The notes under the pieces are model-generated. The model saw only the letters and a program-made list of their open reading frames with translations, did no database searches and was not told where the DNA came from. From NCBI GenBank assembly GCA_016286555.1, contig JAEETA010000001.1, positions 124,001-188,000 on the forward strand: a stretch of 64,000 bases of DNA, read 5' to 3'. Positions 41,457-50,227 of the stretch are shown piece by piece (the first letter of the stretch is position 1; every line of letters begins with the position of its first letter). Position numbers and translations under genes: made by a program. This stretch comes from Lachnospiraceae bacterium (GTDB taxonomy: Bacteria > Bacillota > Clostridia > Lachnospirales > Lachnospiraceae).

Positions 41457-43596
41457 GCTCCTCTGCTGCCTTTACCTGCAGTGCGGTGATCTGAGGATCC
41501 GTCAGCTCCTTCGTACGGGCATCGGGCTGGCCGCATCCCACGTAAACGGTGTAATCACCTGTGCGGACATATCTTCTGCAGTCCTCCTCATAGAGACCAA
41601 AGGCCTCTGCAGGCAGGACGATCTCCACATCCTTGCTCTCTCCCGGCTGAAGGAATACTTTCTTCAGGCCCTTCAGCTGAGGATTCGGAGTACCCTCTCT
41701 CTCAGCCTTCACGTATACCTGAACAGCCTCGCCGCCGGCCACGCTGCCGGTGTTGGTGAGCTTTGCCTTCACGGTGATGCCCTCAGCGGTCACGGCATCC
41801 TTGCTGAGGCTCACATCGGACAGCGTGAACTTCGTGTAGGACAGGCCGTACCCGAAGGGATAGAGGGGCTTGGTGGTCATGTAGCGATAGGTTCTTCCCT
41901 TCATGCTGTAATCGGTGAATGCGGGAAGATCCTCGGTATTCTGATAGAAGGTCACGGGCAGCTTACCCTCGGGGCTGACATCGCCGAAGAGGATCCTGGC
42001 CACCGCTTTGCCGCCCTGTGCACCGGGATAGCCTGCGTAGAGGATACCGTTCAGGTGCTCCTGGGACCAGCTGATGTCCAGAGCGCTGCCACCCATCAGT
42101 ACCATGATCACGGGTTTGCCGCATGCTGCCGCAGTCTCCAGCACATGCTGCTGCAGGCCGGGAAGCTTCAGATCCGGCTTATCGCCGCTGGCGTACTGGT
42201 TACCCTGGTCGCCTTCCTCGCCCTCGAGGCCGGAGTCCAGACCCATGACGCAGATCACCACATCGCTGTTCTCGCAGACGCCGCGGATCTCGGAGTTACG
42301 GTCGTCCACGATGCCCAGATTTTCCACTTTGTCCTTGCAAAGATGGCAACCTTCCGAGTAATATACTCTCACATCCTCGCCCACATAATCCTGGATACCT
42401 TCCAGAACGGTGACATAGCGGGATGCGGTGCCTTCGTAGTTACCCACCAGAGCGCGGCGGTTGTTTGCATTGGGTCCGATGACACCGATGGACTTGATGG
42501 CGCCCTTCTTCAGAGGCAGGATACCGTCATTCTTCAGGAGCACTGCGCACTTTTCGGAGACGGCGCAGTTGAATTTTTCAGATTCGGGTGTATTATTCTT
42601 GGAGTAGTCGATGACATTGTAAGGATTGTCATGCGCATCGCCTACGGTGCCCAGCTTCAGTCTGGCCATCATCAGGACGGTGACCATCTCGTCCAGACGC
42701 TCCTCGCTGACCATGCCCTGCTTTACGCAGTCCGTCAGCAGCGGGAACAGGTCGCCGCAGTTGACATCGCAGCCGGAATTGGCAGCCAGGGCAACGCTCT
42801 CCATGGGAGTATTGGTTACATGATGTCCCTCGTGGAAATCCTTGATGGCCCAGCAGTCGGAGACCACATGGCCCTTGAAGCCCCACTTGCCCCGCAGGAT
42901 GTCCTGCAGCAGGGTCTTGCTTCCGTTGCAGGCCTCGCCGTTGGTGCGGTTGTAAGCACCCATGACAGCCTCCACCTTTGCTTCCTGGACGCATGCCTTG
43001 AAAGCGGGCAGATAGGTCTCGTAGAGATCGGTATTGTTCACCACGGCATCGAAGGAATGGCGGATATCCTCGGGACCGCTGTGTACCGCAAAATGCTTTG
43101 CGCAGGCAGCTGCCTTCAGATATTTTGCATCATGTCCCTGGAGACCCTGGATGAAACGAACACCCAGTCTGGAGGTCAGGAAAGGATCCTCACCGAAGGT
43201 CTCATGGCCGCGGCCCCAGCGGGGATCACGGAAAATATTAACATTGGGGGACCAGAACGTCAGACCCTTGTAGATATCGGTATCGCCGTACTTCTGCTGC
43301 ATGTTGTATTTTGCACGGCCCTCGGTGGATATGGTGTCGGAAACCTTCTCGATCATATCCTCGTCAAAAGCGCAGGCCATGGTGATTGCCTGAGGAAATA
43401 CGGTTGCAACGCCGGCTCTTGCCACGCCGTGCAGTGCCTCGTTCCACCAGTTATAAGCCTTGATGCCGAGACGGTCGACAGCCTTCGCCCAGTTCAGGGT
43501 CTGTCCCACCTTCTCCTCGAGGGTCATCTGAGCGACGAGTGCCTTCGCCTGCTCGCGGTATTTTTCCAGCTGTTCCTGATTTTGTGCCAGTTCCAT
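41440..43596 (-). CDS. glycoside hydrolase family 3 beta-xylosidase/glucosidase
   Basis: The 718-residue enzyme has a GH3 N-terminal domain with NWWNEALHGVAR, the nucleophile region HVVSDCWAI, then the C-terminal alpha/beta sandwich with MGLDSGLEGEEGDQ and GGSALDIS, and a fibronectin type III-like tail. NWWNEALHGV and SDCWAI recall beta-D-xylosidases, so xylo-oligosaccharides are the likelier substrate, with beta-glucosides as alternative. No signal peptide is present, so it acts in the cytoplasm. AAGGAG lies six bases before the ATG. The divergent AraC regulator is the likely controller. Confidence 0.93.
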   Translation of the reverse strand: MELAQNQEQLEKYREQAKALVAQMTLEEKVGQTLNWAKAVDRLGIKAYNWWNEALHGVARAGVATVFPQAITMACAFDEDMIEKVSDTISTEGRAKYNMQQKYGDTDIYKGLTFWSPNVNIFRDPRWGRGHETFGEDPFLTSRLGVRFIQGLQGHDAKYLKAAACAKHFAVHSGPEDIRHSFDAVVNNTDLYETYLPAFKACVQEAKVEAVMGAYNRTNGEACNGSKTLLQDILRGKWGFKGHVVSDCWAIKDFHEGHHVTNTPMESVALAANSGCDVNCGDLFPLLTDCVKQGMVSEERLDEMVTVLMMARLKLGTVGDAHDNPYNVIDYSKNNTPESEKFNCAVSEKCAVLLKNDGILPLKKGAIKSIGVIGPNANNRRALVGNYEGTASRYVTVLEGIQDYVGEDVRVYYSEGCHLCKDKVENLGIVDDRNSEIRGVCENSDVVICVMGLDSGLEGEEGDQGNQYASGDKPDLKLPGLQQHVLETAAACGKPVIMVLMGGSALDISWSQEHLNGILYAGYPGAQGGKAVARILFGDVSPEGKLPVTFYQNTEDLPAFTDYSMKGRTYRYMTTKPLYPFGYGLSYTKFTLSDVSLSKDAVTAEGITVKAKLTNTGSVAGGEAVQVYVKAEREGTPNPQLKGLKKVFLQPGESKDVEIVLPAEAFGLYEEDCRRYVRTGDYTVYVGCGQPDARTKELTDPQITALQVKAAEELSWDC

Positions 43597-43960
43597 GGGT
43601 TACTCCTTCCTACGTGTAGCGATTCTTAAATCTCTGGACCAAATGCTTGCCTGCTTGCCCGACAGCACGCCCCCGAAAGCCTCGGCGTAGCCCGCTACGC
43701 CTTCGTTTTCGGGAACGCACTCTCAAGCAAGCATCCATCGCATTTGTCCAGTCATTTTGCGATCGCTACACTGCGTGATCCGTGTGATCGGATGAAATAG
43801 TCGCACAATAAAATCTTATCGGGGAAGGTGCCTACTTTCCTCTTACAAATTTCCGATATCTGCTCAAAAAACACCGTTTTGATTTTTGGGTTTTTCTGTT
43901 ACATTAATTAGGTAGGAATCGAATTGGTTCCTCGCACAGAACGCTCGAAATGGAGGAATT
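43597..43960. other. divergent regulatory region with large palindrome
   Basis: This 364-base gap between GH3 and its probable regulator holds the 156-bp symmetric palindrome (43615-43770) and an AT-rich part (43800-43930) where the two promoters must lie. I see no clean -35/-10 pair. No gene was found. Confidence 0.6.
43615..43770. repeat. 156-bp symmetric imperfect palindrome
   Basis: The arms begin and end with TGTAGCGAT/ATCGCTACA and are centred exactly at 43692-43693. Strong pairs are TGTAGCGAT, CTGGAC-AAATGC, TGCTTGC, CCCGAAA and GGCGTAGC; other positions mismatch. Such layouts are typical of repeated palindromic elements (MITE-like) or of long structured leaders. It would lie in the GH3 leader or between the promoters. 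Confidence 0.7.
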
Positions 43961-44827
43961 ATGTTAGCTCAGCTCCACGGACGTCGCGAAGATGTCGAAT
44001 ACGTTAACGGCCTGAACTACAGGCTTTATCATAATAATCTGAATGAAAGCTATCCGCCCCACTGGCACACTTCCTATGAGATTGTCATGCCCCTGGTGAA
44101 CAATTACACCGTGGTGATCGACGGACAGAGTGTGGAACTGGGACCGGAGGATATCCTGATCATCCCCTCCGGTGTCATGCACGAGCTCATTGCGCCGGAA
44201 AACGGCAGCCGCCTCATTTATCTGGTAGACTATGCCCTGACGAGAGAGGTGAACGGATTTGACTCGGTGAGCAACCGCTTTTTCCCCTACGCCTTCTTCC
44301 CCCGGAAGGAGGAGGTAATAGAGCATGTGGACATGGGCAGAGTTCTGCTGCAGATCGAGTTGGAATACACGCAGAAGCGCCCTCTGTATGAAGCCAGCAT
44401 CCATGCGCTGCTGCTGCAGTTTTTCATCATCGCCTGCCGCACCCGACTGGATCAGGCGGACACCTTCACGGGCATCCGGCCCCAGAAGCAGCAGTCCTAC
44501 ATCGACACATTTTTCAACATCTGCAGCTACATCAACGAGCATTGCACGGACGAACTGCGGCTGGAACAGCTGGCGGAGATGTCGGGCTTCTCAAAGTCCC
44601 ATTTCATCCGGCTCTTCAAGGAGTACACGGGAATCTCCTACTACGAGTACCTTACCCGCCGCCGCATGCTGATGGTGGAGCTCCTGCTGAACAATCCGGA
44701 ATATTCCATCTCGGATGTGGCCATGCGCAGCGGCTACGACAGCATTGCCACCTTCAACCGGGTGTTCAAGACCACCCACGGGGTGACGCCTACGGAGTAC
44801 CGGAAGAGCCTGCGGATCAGGCACTAA
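43961..44827 (+). CDS. AraC family transcriptional regulator
   Basis: The 288-residue protein has an N-terminal cupin (about 20-110; PPHWHTSYEIVMPLVNNYTV and PEDILIIPSGVMHEL) that should bind a sugar, and a C-terminal double helix-turn-helix: LRLEQLAEMSGFSKSHFIRLFKEYTGISYYEYLTRRRM and YSISDVAMRSGYDSIATFNRVFKTTHGVTPTEYRK. Regulators of this kind switch carbohydrate genes. The divergent GH3 gene is the probable target, with the 364-base gap between them. TGGAGG lies before the ATG. A hairpin terminator follows. Confidence 0.94.
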   Translation: MLAQLHGRREDVEYVNGLNYRLYHNNLNESYPPHWHTSYEIVMPLVNNYTVVIDGQSVELGPEDILIIPSGVMHELIAPENGSRLIYLVDYALTREVNGFDSVSNRFFPYAFFPRKEEVIEHVDMGRVLLQIELEYTQKRPLYEASIHALLLQFFIIACRTRLDQADTFTGIRPQKQQSYIDTFFNICSYINEHCTDELRLEQLAEMSGFSKSHFIRLFKEYTGISYYEYLTRRRMLMVELLLNNPEYSISDVAMRSGYDSIATFNRVFKTTHGVTPTEYRKSLRIRH

Positions 44828-44849
44828 AACCATATCATTTTGCACATGA

Positions 44850-44880
44850 GAAAGCCGCAGGAACGAATCCTGCGGCTTTC
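44850..44880 (+). terminator. terminator after the AraC gene
   Basis: GAAAGCCGCAGGA pairs with TCCTGCGGCTTTC around five bases. A near copy occurs at 47987. Confidence 0.7.
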
Positions 44881-44925
44881 TTCGTCAGAGATTATTATGT
44901 ATCTATTTGAACGGCTTACACCGGT

Positions 44926-46266
44926 TTAGTTTTGCGCAGGTCTGTATCCCAAAGTCAGATCCACGGTATGCTCTACGTAGACGCCGTTTTCCTGGCGCTC
45001 ATAGGTGATGGAAACGGTGCTGCCTGCTGCGTAGTACTGCAGGACATTCTGGAGCTCGTCGTAGGAGCTGATGGAGCGGCCGTCAAAGGCGGTGATCACA
45101 TCACCCTTCAGCAGACCTGCCTGCTGGGCTGCACCGCCCTCCAGGACTTCCACAACGTAGATGCCCTGAGGCATGTCAAAGGTGGATGCCATCTGTGCGG
45201 TGATCTCCTGCAGGGAGATACCGATGTATCCGATCTCGTCCTCGGAGACGCGGATCAGGGTGGTCTTGCTCATGAGATCTTCCAGGATATCCAGTACATC
45301 GGAAATGGGGATTGCATAGCCCATGCCCTCAACGCTGGAACCGCCGATCTTGTTGGAGTTGATTCCGATGACCTGGCCTGCCATATTCAGCAGTGCTCCG
45401 CCGGAGTTACCGGGGTTGATAGCAGCGTTGGTCTGGATGAATTTGTTGGTGTAACCGTCGTCTGTGGTAACTTCACGCTCCAGAGCGCTGACGATACCGT
45501 TGGTAACGGACTGACCGTATCCCAAAGCATTGCCGATGGCGATAACGGACTCACCCAGCTGCAGCTGGCTGCTGTCTCCCAGGGTAGCGATGGAGATCTG
45601 TGCCTTGGTGGAATCCTCCACAGCGTCCTTGGCAACGGCGATGATGGCCAGATCCTTAGCGGAATCCGTACCCTTGATATGCGCTTCCACGGTGCTGTCG
45701 TCCACGAAGGTGACCTCCAGAGACTCTGCATCCGCAACCACATGGTTGTTGGTAACGATCAGGTACTCGTCATCGGTTTCGCCGATGATGATACCGGAGC
45801 CGGCTGCCTCAGCATCTTCTTCGATGGACTGTCCGAAGAAATTGTAGCCGTAACGATAGGTGTAATGCTCGGTAACGGAGACCATGGAAGGCATTACCTT
45901 AGTGACCACTTCGGTGATATCCGTGGTTGCCGTCTGAATGACGGTGGTAGTCTGCACATCCGTATCCGTAGTGCTCAAGGAATTGCCGATCAGAGCAGAG
46001 GTCTGGGTCTGAGTTTCATCGGGCAGCTCACTGACCTGCTCCTGCTGAACTCCCAGCTTCTCGGTTGCCAGGTTGACGGCGTAGAAGCCGACACCTGCGA
46101 AGAGTCCGAAGCAAAGCCCCAGGCAAATGCTCAGTGCGATTTTTCTCAGAACGCCGCCGGACTGTTTTTCCGGTTTTGCCGGTTCGGTATACCCTCCGCT
46201 GTAGGGAGAGGTCGTCTGGTTTTGATAAACCGTTGATTGTCTTTCGTATCCTTCATCTTCAAACAT
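44926..46266 (-). CDS. htrA: membrane-anchored HtrA/DegP serine protease
   Basis: The 446-residue protein has a cytoplasmic N-terminus rich in Tyr/Gln, one membrane segment (about 42-65), a Ser/Thr-rich linker, a trypsin-like domain (about 125-320) and one PDZ domain (about 335-445). The catalytic triad is visible: TNNHVV (His), KDLAII (Asp) and NPGNSGGAL (Ser). HtrA degrades misfolded proteins at the cell surface and is induced by envelope stress. The ATG has GAGGG upstream. The ClpX gene lies upstream on the same strand, 140 bases away, so cotranscription is possible but not certain. Confidence 0.95.
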   Translation of the reverse strand: MFEDEGYERQSTVYQNQTTSPYSGGYTEPAKPEKQSGGVLRKIALSICLGLCFGLFAGVGFYAVNLATEKLGVQQEQVSELPDETQTQTSALIGNSLSTTDTDVQTTTVIQTATTDITEVVTKVMPSMVSVTEHYTYRYGYNFFGQSIEEDAEAAGSGIIIGETDDEYLIVTNNHVVADAESLEVTFVDDSTVEAHIKGTDSAKDLAIIAVAKDAVEDSTKAQISIATLGDSSQLQLGESVIAIGNALGYGQSVTNGIVSALEREVTTDDGYTNKFIQTNAAINPGNSGGALLNMAGQVIGINSNKIGGSSVEGMGYAIPISDVLDILEDLMSKTTLIRVSEDEIGYIGISLQEITAQMASTFDMPQGIYVVEVLEGGAAQQAGLLKGDVITAFDGRSISSYDELQNVLQYYAAGSTVSITYERQENGVYVEHTVDLTLGYRPAQN

Positions 46267-46406
46267 ATCAATCCCTCACTTTCTTTGAGATGGTTTTTGC
46301 TTTTGGGGGAGGTAAGGGTCGCGATCCCTTATCCATCCTTCGAGAGCAAGTATAAAACGGAATTGTGTCCATTTGGTGATGAATGGATTAATTCATTGTG
46401 AAGGCT

Positions 46407-47954
46407 TTAATTTTTTTCTTCGTGATCGGGGAGCAGTGCCGGCTCACTGCCCCGCAGGCCGATGACGGGGCCGCCCTTGCCGCGGATATAATCTTCCGTG
46501 ATGGTGACGGTGCCGATGTTGTCGTCCTTCGGGATCTCATACATGATATCCAGCATAAACTCCTCGATGATGGAGCGGAGCGCTCTGGCGCCGGTATCCT
46601 GCTGCATTGCCTTTTCCGCAATGGCCTTCAGTGCACCGTCCGTAAAATCAAGCTTCACCTCATCCAGCTCCAGGAGCTTCTGATACTGCTTGAGAATGGC
46701 GTTTTTAGGCTCACGCAGGATCCGGATCATCATTTCTTCCGTCAGGCTCTGGAGCGTGAAGATCACGGGAAGTCTGCCGATAAACTCGGGGATCATGCCG
46801 AATTTGCGGATGTCTTCCACCTTCACCTGATCCAGAATGTTCTTATCTTTATCGTAAGCATCTTTCAGAGCAGAGCCGAATCCGATGGAAGCAGCCTTGT
46901 TCAGGCGCTCCTTTACGATGGTATCCAGTTCCGGGAAGGCGCCGCCGCAGATAAAGAGGATGTTCCGGGTGTTCACCGTTGCCAGGGGCACCATGGCGCC
47001 CTTGCTGGAGGCTCCTACGGGGACCTCAATCTCCGCACCCTCCAGGAGCTTCAGCATTCCCTGCTGAACGCTCTCACCGGAGACATCGCGGGAATTGGTA
47101 TTCTGCTTCTTGGCGATCTTGTCGATCTCGTCGATGAAAACAATGCCCATCTCGGCCCGTTCCACATCGTTGTCCGCAGCAGCCAGCAGTTTGGAAATGA
47201 CGCTCTCGATGTCATCGCCGATATAGCCGGCCTCCGTCAGGGAGGTGGCATCCGCAATGGCCAGAGGCACATCCAGGAGTCTTGCCAGGGTTTTTACCAG
47301 ATAGGTCTTGCCGCAGCCGGTGGGTCCGATCATCAGCATGTTGGACTTTTCAATCTCAATCTCGTCCATGGTGCCGGTGGCCACCCGCTTGTAGTGGTTG
47401 TAAACGGCCACGGAGATCACCTTCTTGGCGTGCTCCTGCCCCACCACGTACTGATCCAGGCTTTCCTTGATCTTGTGCGGCGCGGGGATGTTTTTGATAT
47501 CCAGGACGGGGATCTGCTCCTCCCCTTCCTTCTTTTTCTTCAGCTTCTGCTTATTGGGAATGCCGCCGTCGCCCTGGAGATTGGCCAGATTGATGAAACT
47601 GAATCCCGGGGCACCATCCATATTGGGGTCCCCCAGGGTTCCCTGGTAGTCGAACTGGCTTACGGTATCCATTGTGCGGTGCATGCAGTCATCGCAGACG
47701 CAGATATGGTTCGGCAGGTGGAACATGCGTCCCGCCTTGCTTTCCGGTCTGCGGCAGATAAAGCACACATCTTCGTAGTCTTTGTCGTTGCCCTTGCCTG
47801 CGTCCTCGGTTTTGGAGGCATCCTTGTGGCCTTCCGTCAGGTCGGTAGGGGTGTCGTCCGTGTCTTTTGCGGAGTCTGCTACCGTGGTATCCACACCTTC
47901 CGTGGTCTGCATCTTTTCTTCTTCCGTTACTTCTCTGTAGTCATCACTTGTCAT
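46407..47954 (-). CDS. clpX: ClpX ATPase with long acidic N-terminal extension
   Basis: The 515-residue protein carries the ClpX zinc domain (CFICRRPESK...CVCDDC), after an acidic extension of about 60 residues not found in standard ClpX. The AAA+ core has Walker A GPTGCGKTYLVKTLA, the pore loop GYIG, Walker B IVFIDEID, the sensor/arginine region and the IGF loop (SIGFGS) needed for ClpP docking. Standard ClpX is about 420-430 residues; the extra length is the N-terminus and a basic linker (KQKLKKKKEGEE). It unfolds proteins for ClpP. AGAGGA lies seven bases before the ATG. Confidence 0.88.
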   Translation of the reverse strand: MTSDDYREVTEEEKMQTTEGVDTTVADSAKDTDDTPTDLTEGHKDASKTEDAGKGNDKDYEDVCFICRRPESKAGRMFHLPNHICVCDDCMHRTMDTVSQFDYQGTLGDPNMDGAPGFSFINLANLQGDGGIPNKQKLKKKKEGEEQIPVLDIKNIPAPHKIKESLDQYVVGQEHAKKVISVAVYNHYKRVATGTMDEIEIEKSNMLMIGPTGCGKTYLVKTLARLLDVPLAIADATSLTEAGYIGDDIESVISKLLAAADNDVERAEMGIVFIDEIDKIAKKQNTNSRDVSGESVQQGMLKLLEGAEIEVPVGASSKGAMVPLATVNTRNILFICGGAFPELDTIVKERLNKAASIGFGSALKDAYDKDKNILDQVKVEDIRKFGMIPEFIGRLPVIFTLQSLTEEMMIRILREPKNAILKQYQKLLELDEVKLDFTDGALKAIAEKAMQQDTGARALRSIIEEFMLDIMYEIPKDDNIGTVTITEDYIRGKGGPVIGLRGSEPALLPDHEEKN

Positions 47955-47986
47955 ATTTCTTTCCTCTGAGATTGGTGTGCTTTCAC

Positions 47987-48017
47987 GAAAGCCGCAGGAC
48001 CTGTTCCTGCGGCTTTC
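47987..48017. terminator. hairpin between the GT2 gene and clpX
   Basis: GAAAGCCGCAGGA pairs with TCCTGCGGCTTTC around five bases, as at 44850. It lies after the stop codon of the minus-strand glycosyltransferase, with a weak T run in either direction. Confidence 0.5.
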
Positions 48018-48036
48018 TTAGTCTATCTTATCTCGC

Positions 48037-49008
48037 TCAGTCGTTTTCTTTGTAATCCGTCCAGTACTCCCGGTTGGTGGTGAGCTTCAGCACCAGCTTC
48101 CGGGGCAGGATCCGGTAATGCTTTCCCAGTTGATATCCCAGATACTTAAAGGCACACTGCAGATAAAATCCGGGGATTTTCCCCGCCTCTCCGCTCGCCT
48201 TTAACTCCTTCACCGCCGTAGCCACCAGCTTCTTCCCCTCGGATTCGGAGGAAAGCCCGGAAAAGACCTCCGGGTGCTGGGCCTGAGAAACACCCAGGTC
48301 AAAATTGCGATGGAGCTGCTGCAGATTGGTGTAATTGTGGGCGTGGATCACTCGGGCCTCCGCCTCATAACGGACGGCGTAACCGCCGCGGATGGCGGCA
48401 CTTGCGAAGATCATATCCTCGTTGAAGATGGTTTTCCGGACGAAGCCACCCAGCTTGTCATACAGATCTCTGCGATAGGCTGCGCACACATCCGAGCAGA
48501 AAAAGGTTTTGATCCCCAGCCGGTCCAGATCCGCCGCCGTCTTGACGCAGCTTTTTTCCGGATAATTAAAGCTCCGGGAAATCCGCTCCAGGACGGAGCT
48601 GTTTTCCCCGGGAAGCTGCCTTGCATAGCAGACTGCCACAGCGGGCTCCGTAGCGGGAACATTCCCCTCCAGACGATCCCGCAGAGGTCGGGTCAGGCGC
48701 TCCAGGAGCTCCGCATCCTGAGGGATGGCATCCTGGGTCATCATCACAAAAATGGGCGCCTCAGACTTGCGCACGGCGCTCCGTCTGGTGCCGCCGTGAT
48801 CGAACTGCTGCTTCGTCACATGGTACAGCCGAACGGTGGGATGCTCCTGCAGGAACTGCTCCCTGTCGAAGGCTTCCTCAAAATAGGATTTTTCCGTATT
48901 GATCAGCAGGATCCGGGAGGGCTTTAAAGTCTGGCTCTCCAGGAGTCCCAGGAGCTGTCTTAACTCCTCGCCGGGCCGATATACGGGAATGATCACATCA
49001 ATATCCAT
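48037..49008 (-). CDS. family 2 glycosyltransferase, rhamnosyltransferase-like
   Basis: The 323-residue enzyme begins MDIDVIIPVYRPGEELRQLLGLLESQ, the GT-A nucleotide-binding start. FVMMTQDAIPQDAELLERLTRPL contains the metal-binding Asp, as in rhamnosyltransferase-like GT2. FNEDMIFASAAIRGGY carries the catalytic ED pair. No membrane helix is seen. The ATG lies just after the LCP stop, so translation is coupled. It probably adds one sugar, perhaps rhamnose, to the surface polysaccharide. Confidence 0.88.
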   Translation of the reverse strand: MDIDVIIPVYRPGEELRQLLGLLESQTLKPSRILLINTEKSYFEEAFDREQFLQEHPTVRLYHVTKQQFDHGGTRRSAVRKSEAPIFVMMTQDAIPQDAELLERLTRPLRDRLEGNVPATEPAVAVCYARQLPGENSSVLERISRSFNYPEKSCVKTAADLDRLGIKTFFCSDVCAAYRRDLYDKLGGFVRKTIFNEDMIFASAAIRGGYAVRYEAEARVIHAHNYTNLQQLHRNFDLGVSQAQHPEVFSGLSSESEGKKLVATAVKELKASGEAGKIPGFYLQCAFKYLGYQLGKHYRILPRKLVLKLTTNREYWTDYKEND

Positions 49009-49012
49009 CTCG

Positions 49013-50182
49013 TTAATTCAGATACTTGGAAGTATCGCTCTTGATCTTGTCGGAGTAGGAAGTGACTGTGGAGGAAGGTACATAGGCATCATCCCCGAAA
49101 AGGAACTGATGGAGCCAGATCACGTTCTCCGTCAGGTTCAGAGGAATGACACAGCTTCCGTTGGAACCGATGGTACCGGTGGTACGCATGCTGGCCTCGG
49201 GGAAACCGCCCTCGTCCACGATATTGTACTTGGAAATATTGGTCAGCAGGTTTGTAATGGTCTCGGAATCCAGGCTGGTGTAGATATAGCTCAGCACGCC
49301 GTTGTCCTTGGGATCAGAGCTGTCACCCAGTGCAAACTTCAGCAGCGTGTTCACATCTGCCTTCTTTGCGGTATCCACCATGGCCTGCAGCACCTCTCTC
49401 TGGCGCTCGGCACGCTTGAAATCATCACCTGCGGTGTAGCGGATACGGCAGTAAGCGGATGCCTGCAGTCCGTTCAGCTTTTGGTAGCCGGTGGTGGTGA
49501 CGGGGGTGTAGTTTTTCTCGCCCATCTTCAGCGCTTTGGCAATGGAGATCTGGTAGTTGTTGATGTGCTCCAGCTCGGCACTGTCCACATCGATGTAGAT
49601 GCCGCCCAGATCGTCAATGGAGGTGATGAGTGCCTTGTAGCTGACGGATACCCAGTTGGTGATATCCATATCCAGGTTGGCATTCAGCATACTGACCGCC
49701 TGCTGTGCGCCGCCCTTTGCATAAGCGGAGTTGCACTTGGTGTAAGTATCGTTGCTCAGGTTCAGATATGTGTCACGGTAGACGCTGACCAGCTTCACCT
49801 CGTAGGTATCCTGGTTGATGCTGGCGATCATGATGGAGTCGCTTCGATAGCCCTTCAGCAGATCGTTGGAGCTGTCGCTCATTGCGTCAATACCGAAAAG
49901 TGCGATGTTGAGATACCCTGCCATGGTGCCGCCCTCTTCCGCCTGCTGGGCGACCTCCACATTGATCTTCAGCTCCTCGGGAGCCATCTCGGTGGTATCG
50001 GTGTACAGAAGTCCCTGTGCATCCTCCGTCCGGTCCATGACCAGCCAAAGGATTCCGAGCATCGCCAGAATGATGACGATCTCAATGAAAAAAATGGTGA
50101 TCTTGCGATTCTTGCGGGCTCTCGCTGCAGCCGCTCCCGTAGGGCGTCCCGCTTTCTTACTGCCTCTGGTGTTTCCTGCCAT
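49013..50182 (-). CDS. LytR-CpsA-Psr family wall ligase
   Basis: The 389-residue protein has a basic cytoplasmic start, one membrane helix (about 28-48) and the LCP catalytic domain (about 95-260). Conserved pieces are NIALFGID, the RSDSIMIASI stretch whose Arg and Asp contact the polyprenyl pyrophosphate, VSVYRDTYL, and the later Arg-rich motif ADDFKRAERQREVL. LCP proteins attach polysaccharides or teichoic acids to peptidoglycan. The ATG has GGAGGAG upstream. It lies 45 bases from the sugar transferase gene and precedes the GT2 gene by four bases. Confidence 0.94.
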   Translation of the reverse strand: MAGNTRGSKKAGRPTGAAAARARKNRKITIFFIEIVIILAMLGILWLVMDRTEDAQGLLYTDTTEMAPEELKINVEVAQQAEEGGTMAGYLNIALFGIDAMSDSSNDLLKGYRSDSIMIASINQDTYEVKLVSVYRDTYLNLSNDTYTKCNSAYAKGGAQQAVSMLNANLDMDITNWVSVSYKALITSIDDLGGIYIDVDSAELEHINNYQISIAKALKMGEKNYTPVTTTGYQKLNGLQASAYCRIRYTAGDDFKRAERQREVLQAMVDTAKKADVNTLLKFALGDSSDPKDNGVLSYIYTSLDSETITNLLTNISKYNIVDEGGFPEASMRTTGTIGSNGSCVIPLNLTENVIWLHQFLFGDDAYVPSSTVTSYSDKIKSDTSKYLN

Positions 50183-50227
50183 AATCTCCTCCGGGGATTC
50201 CTTCAGGCATCCCCTTTTTTATTCTGC

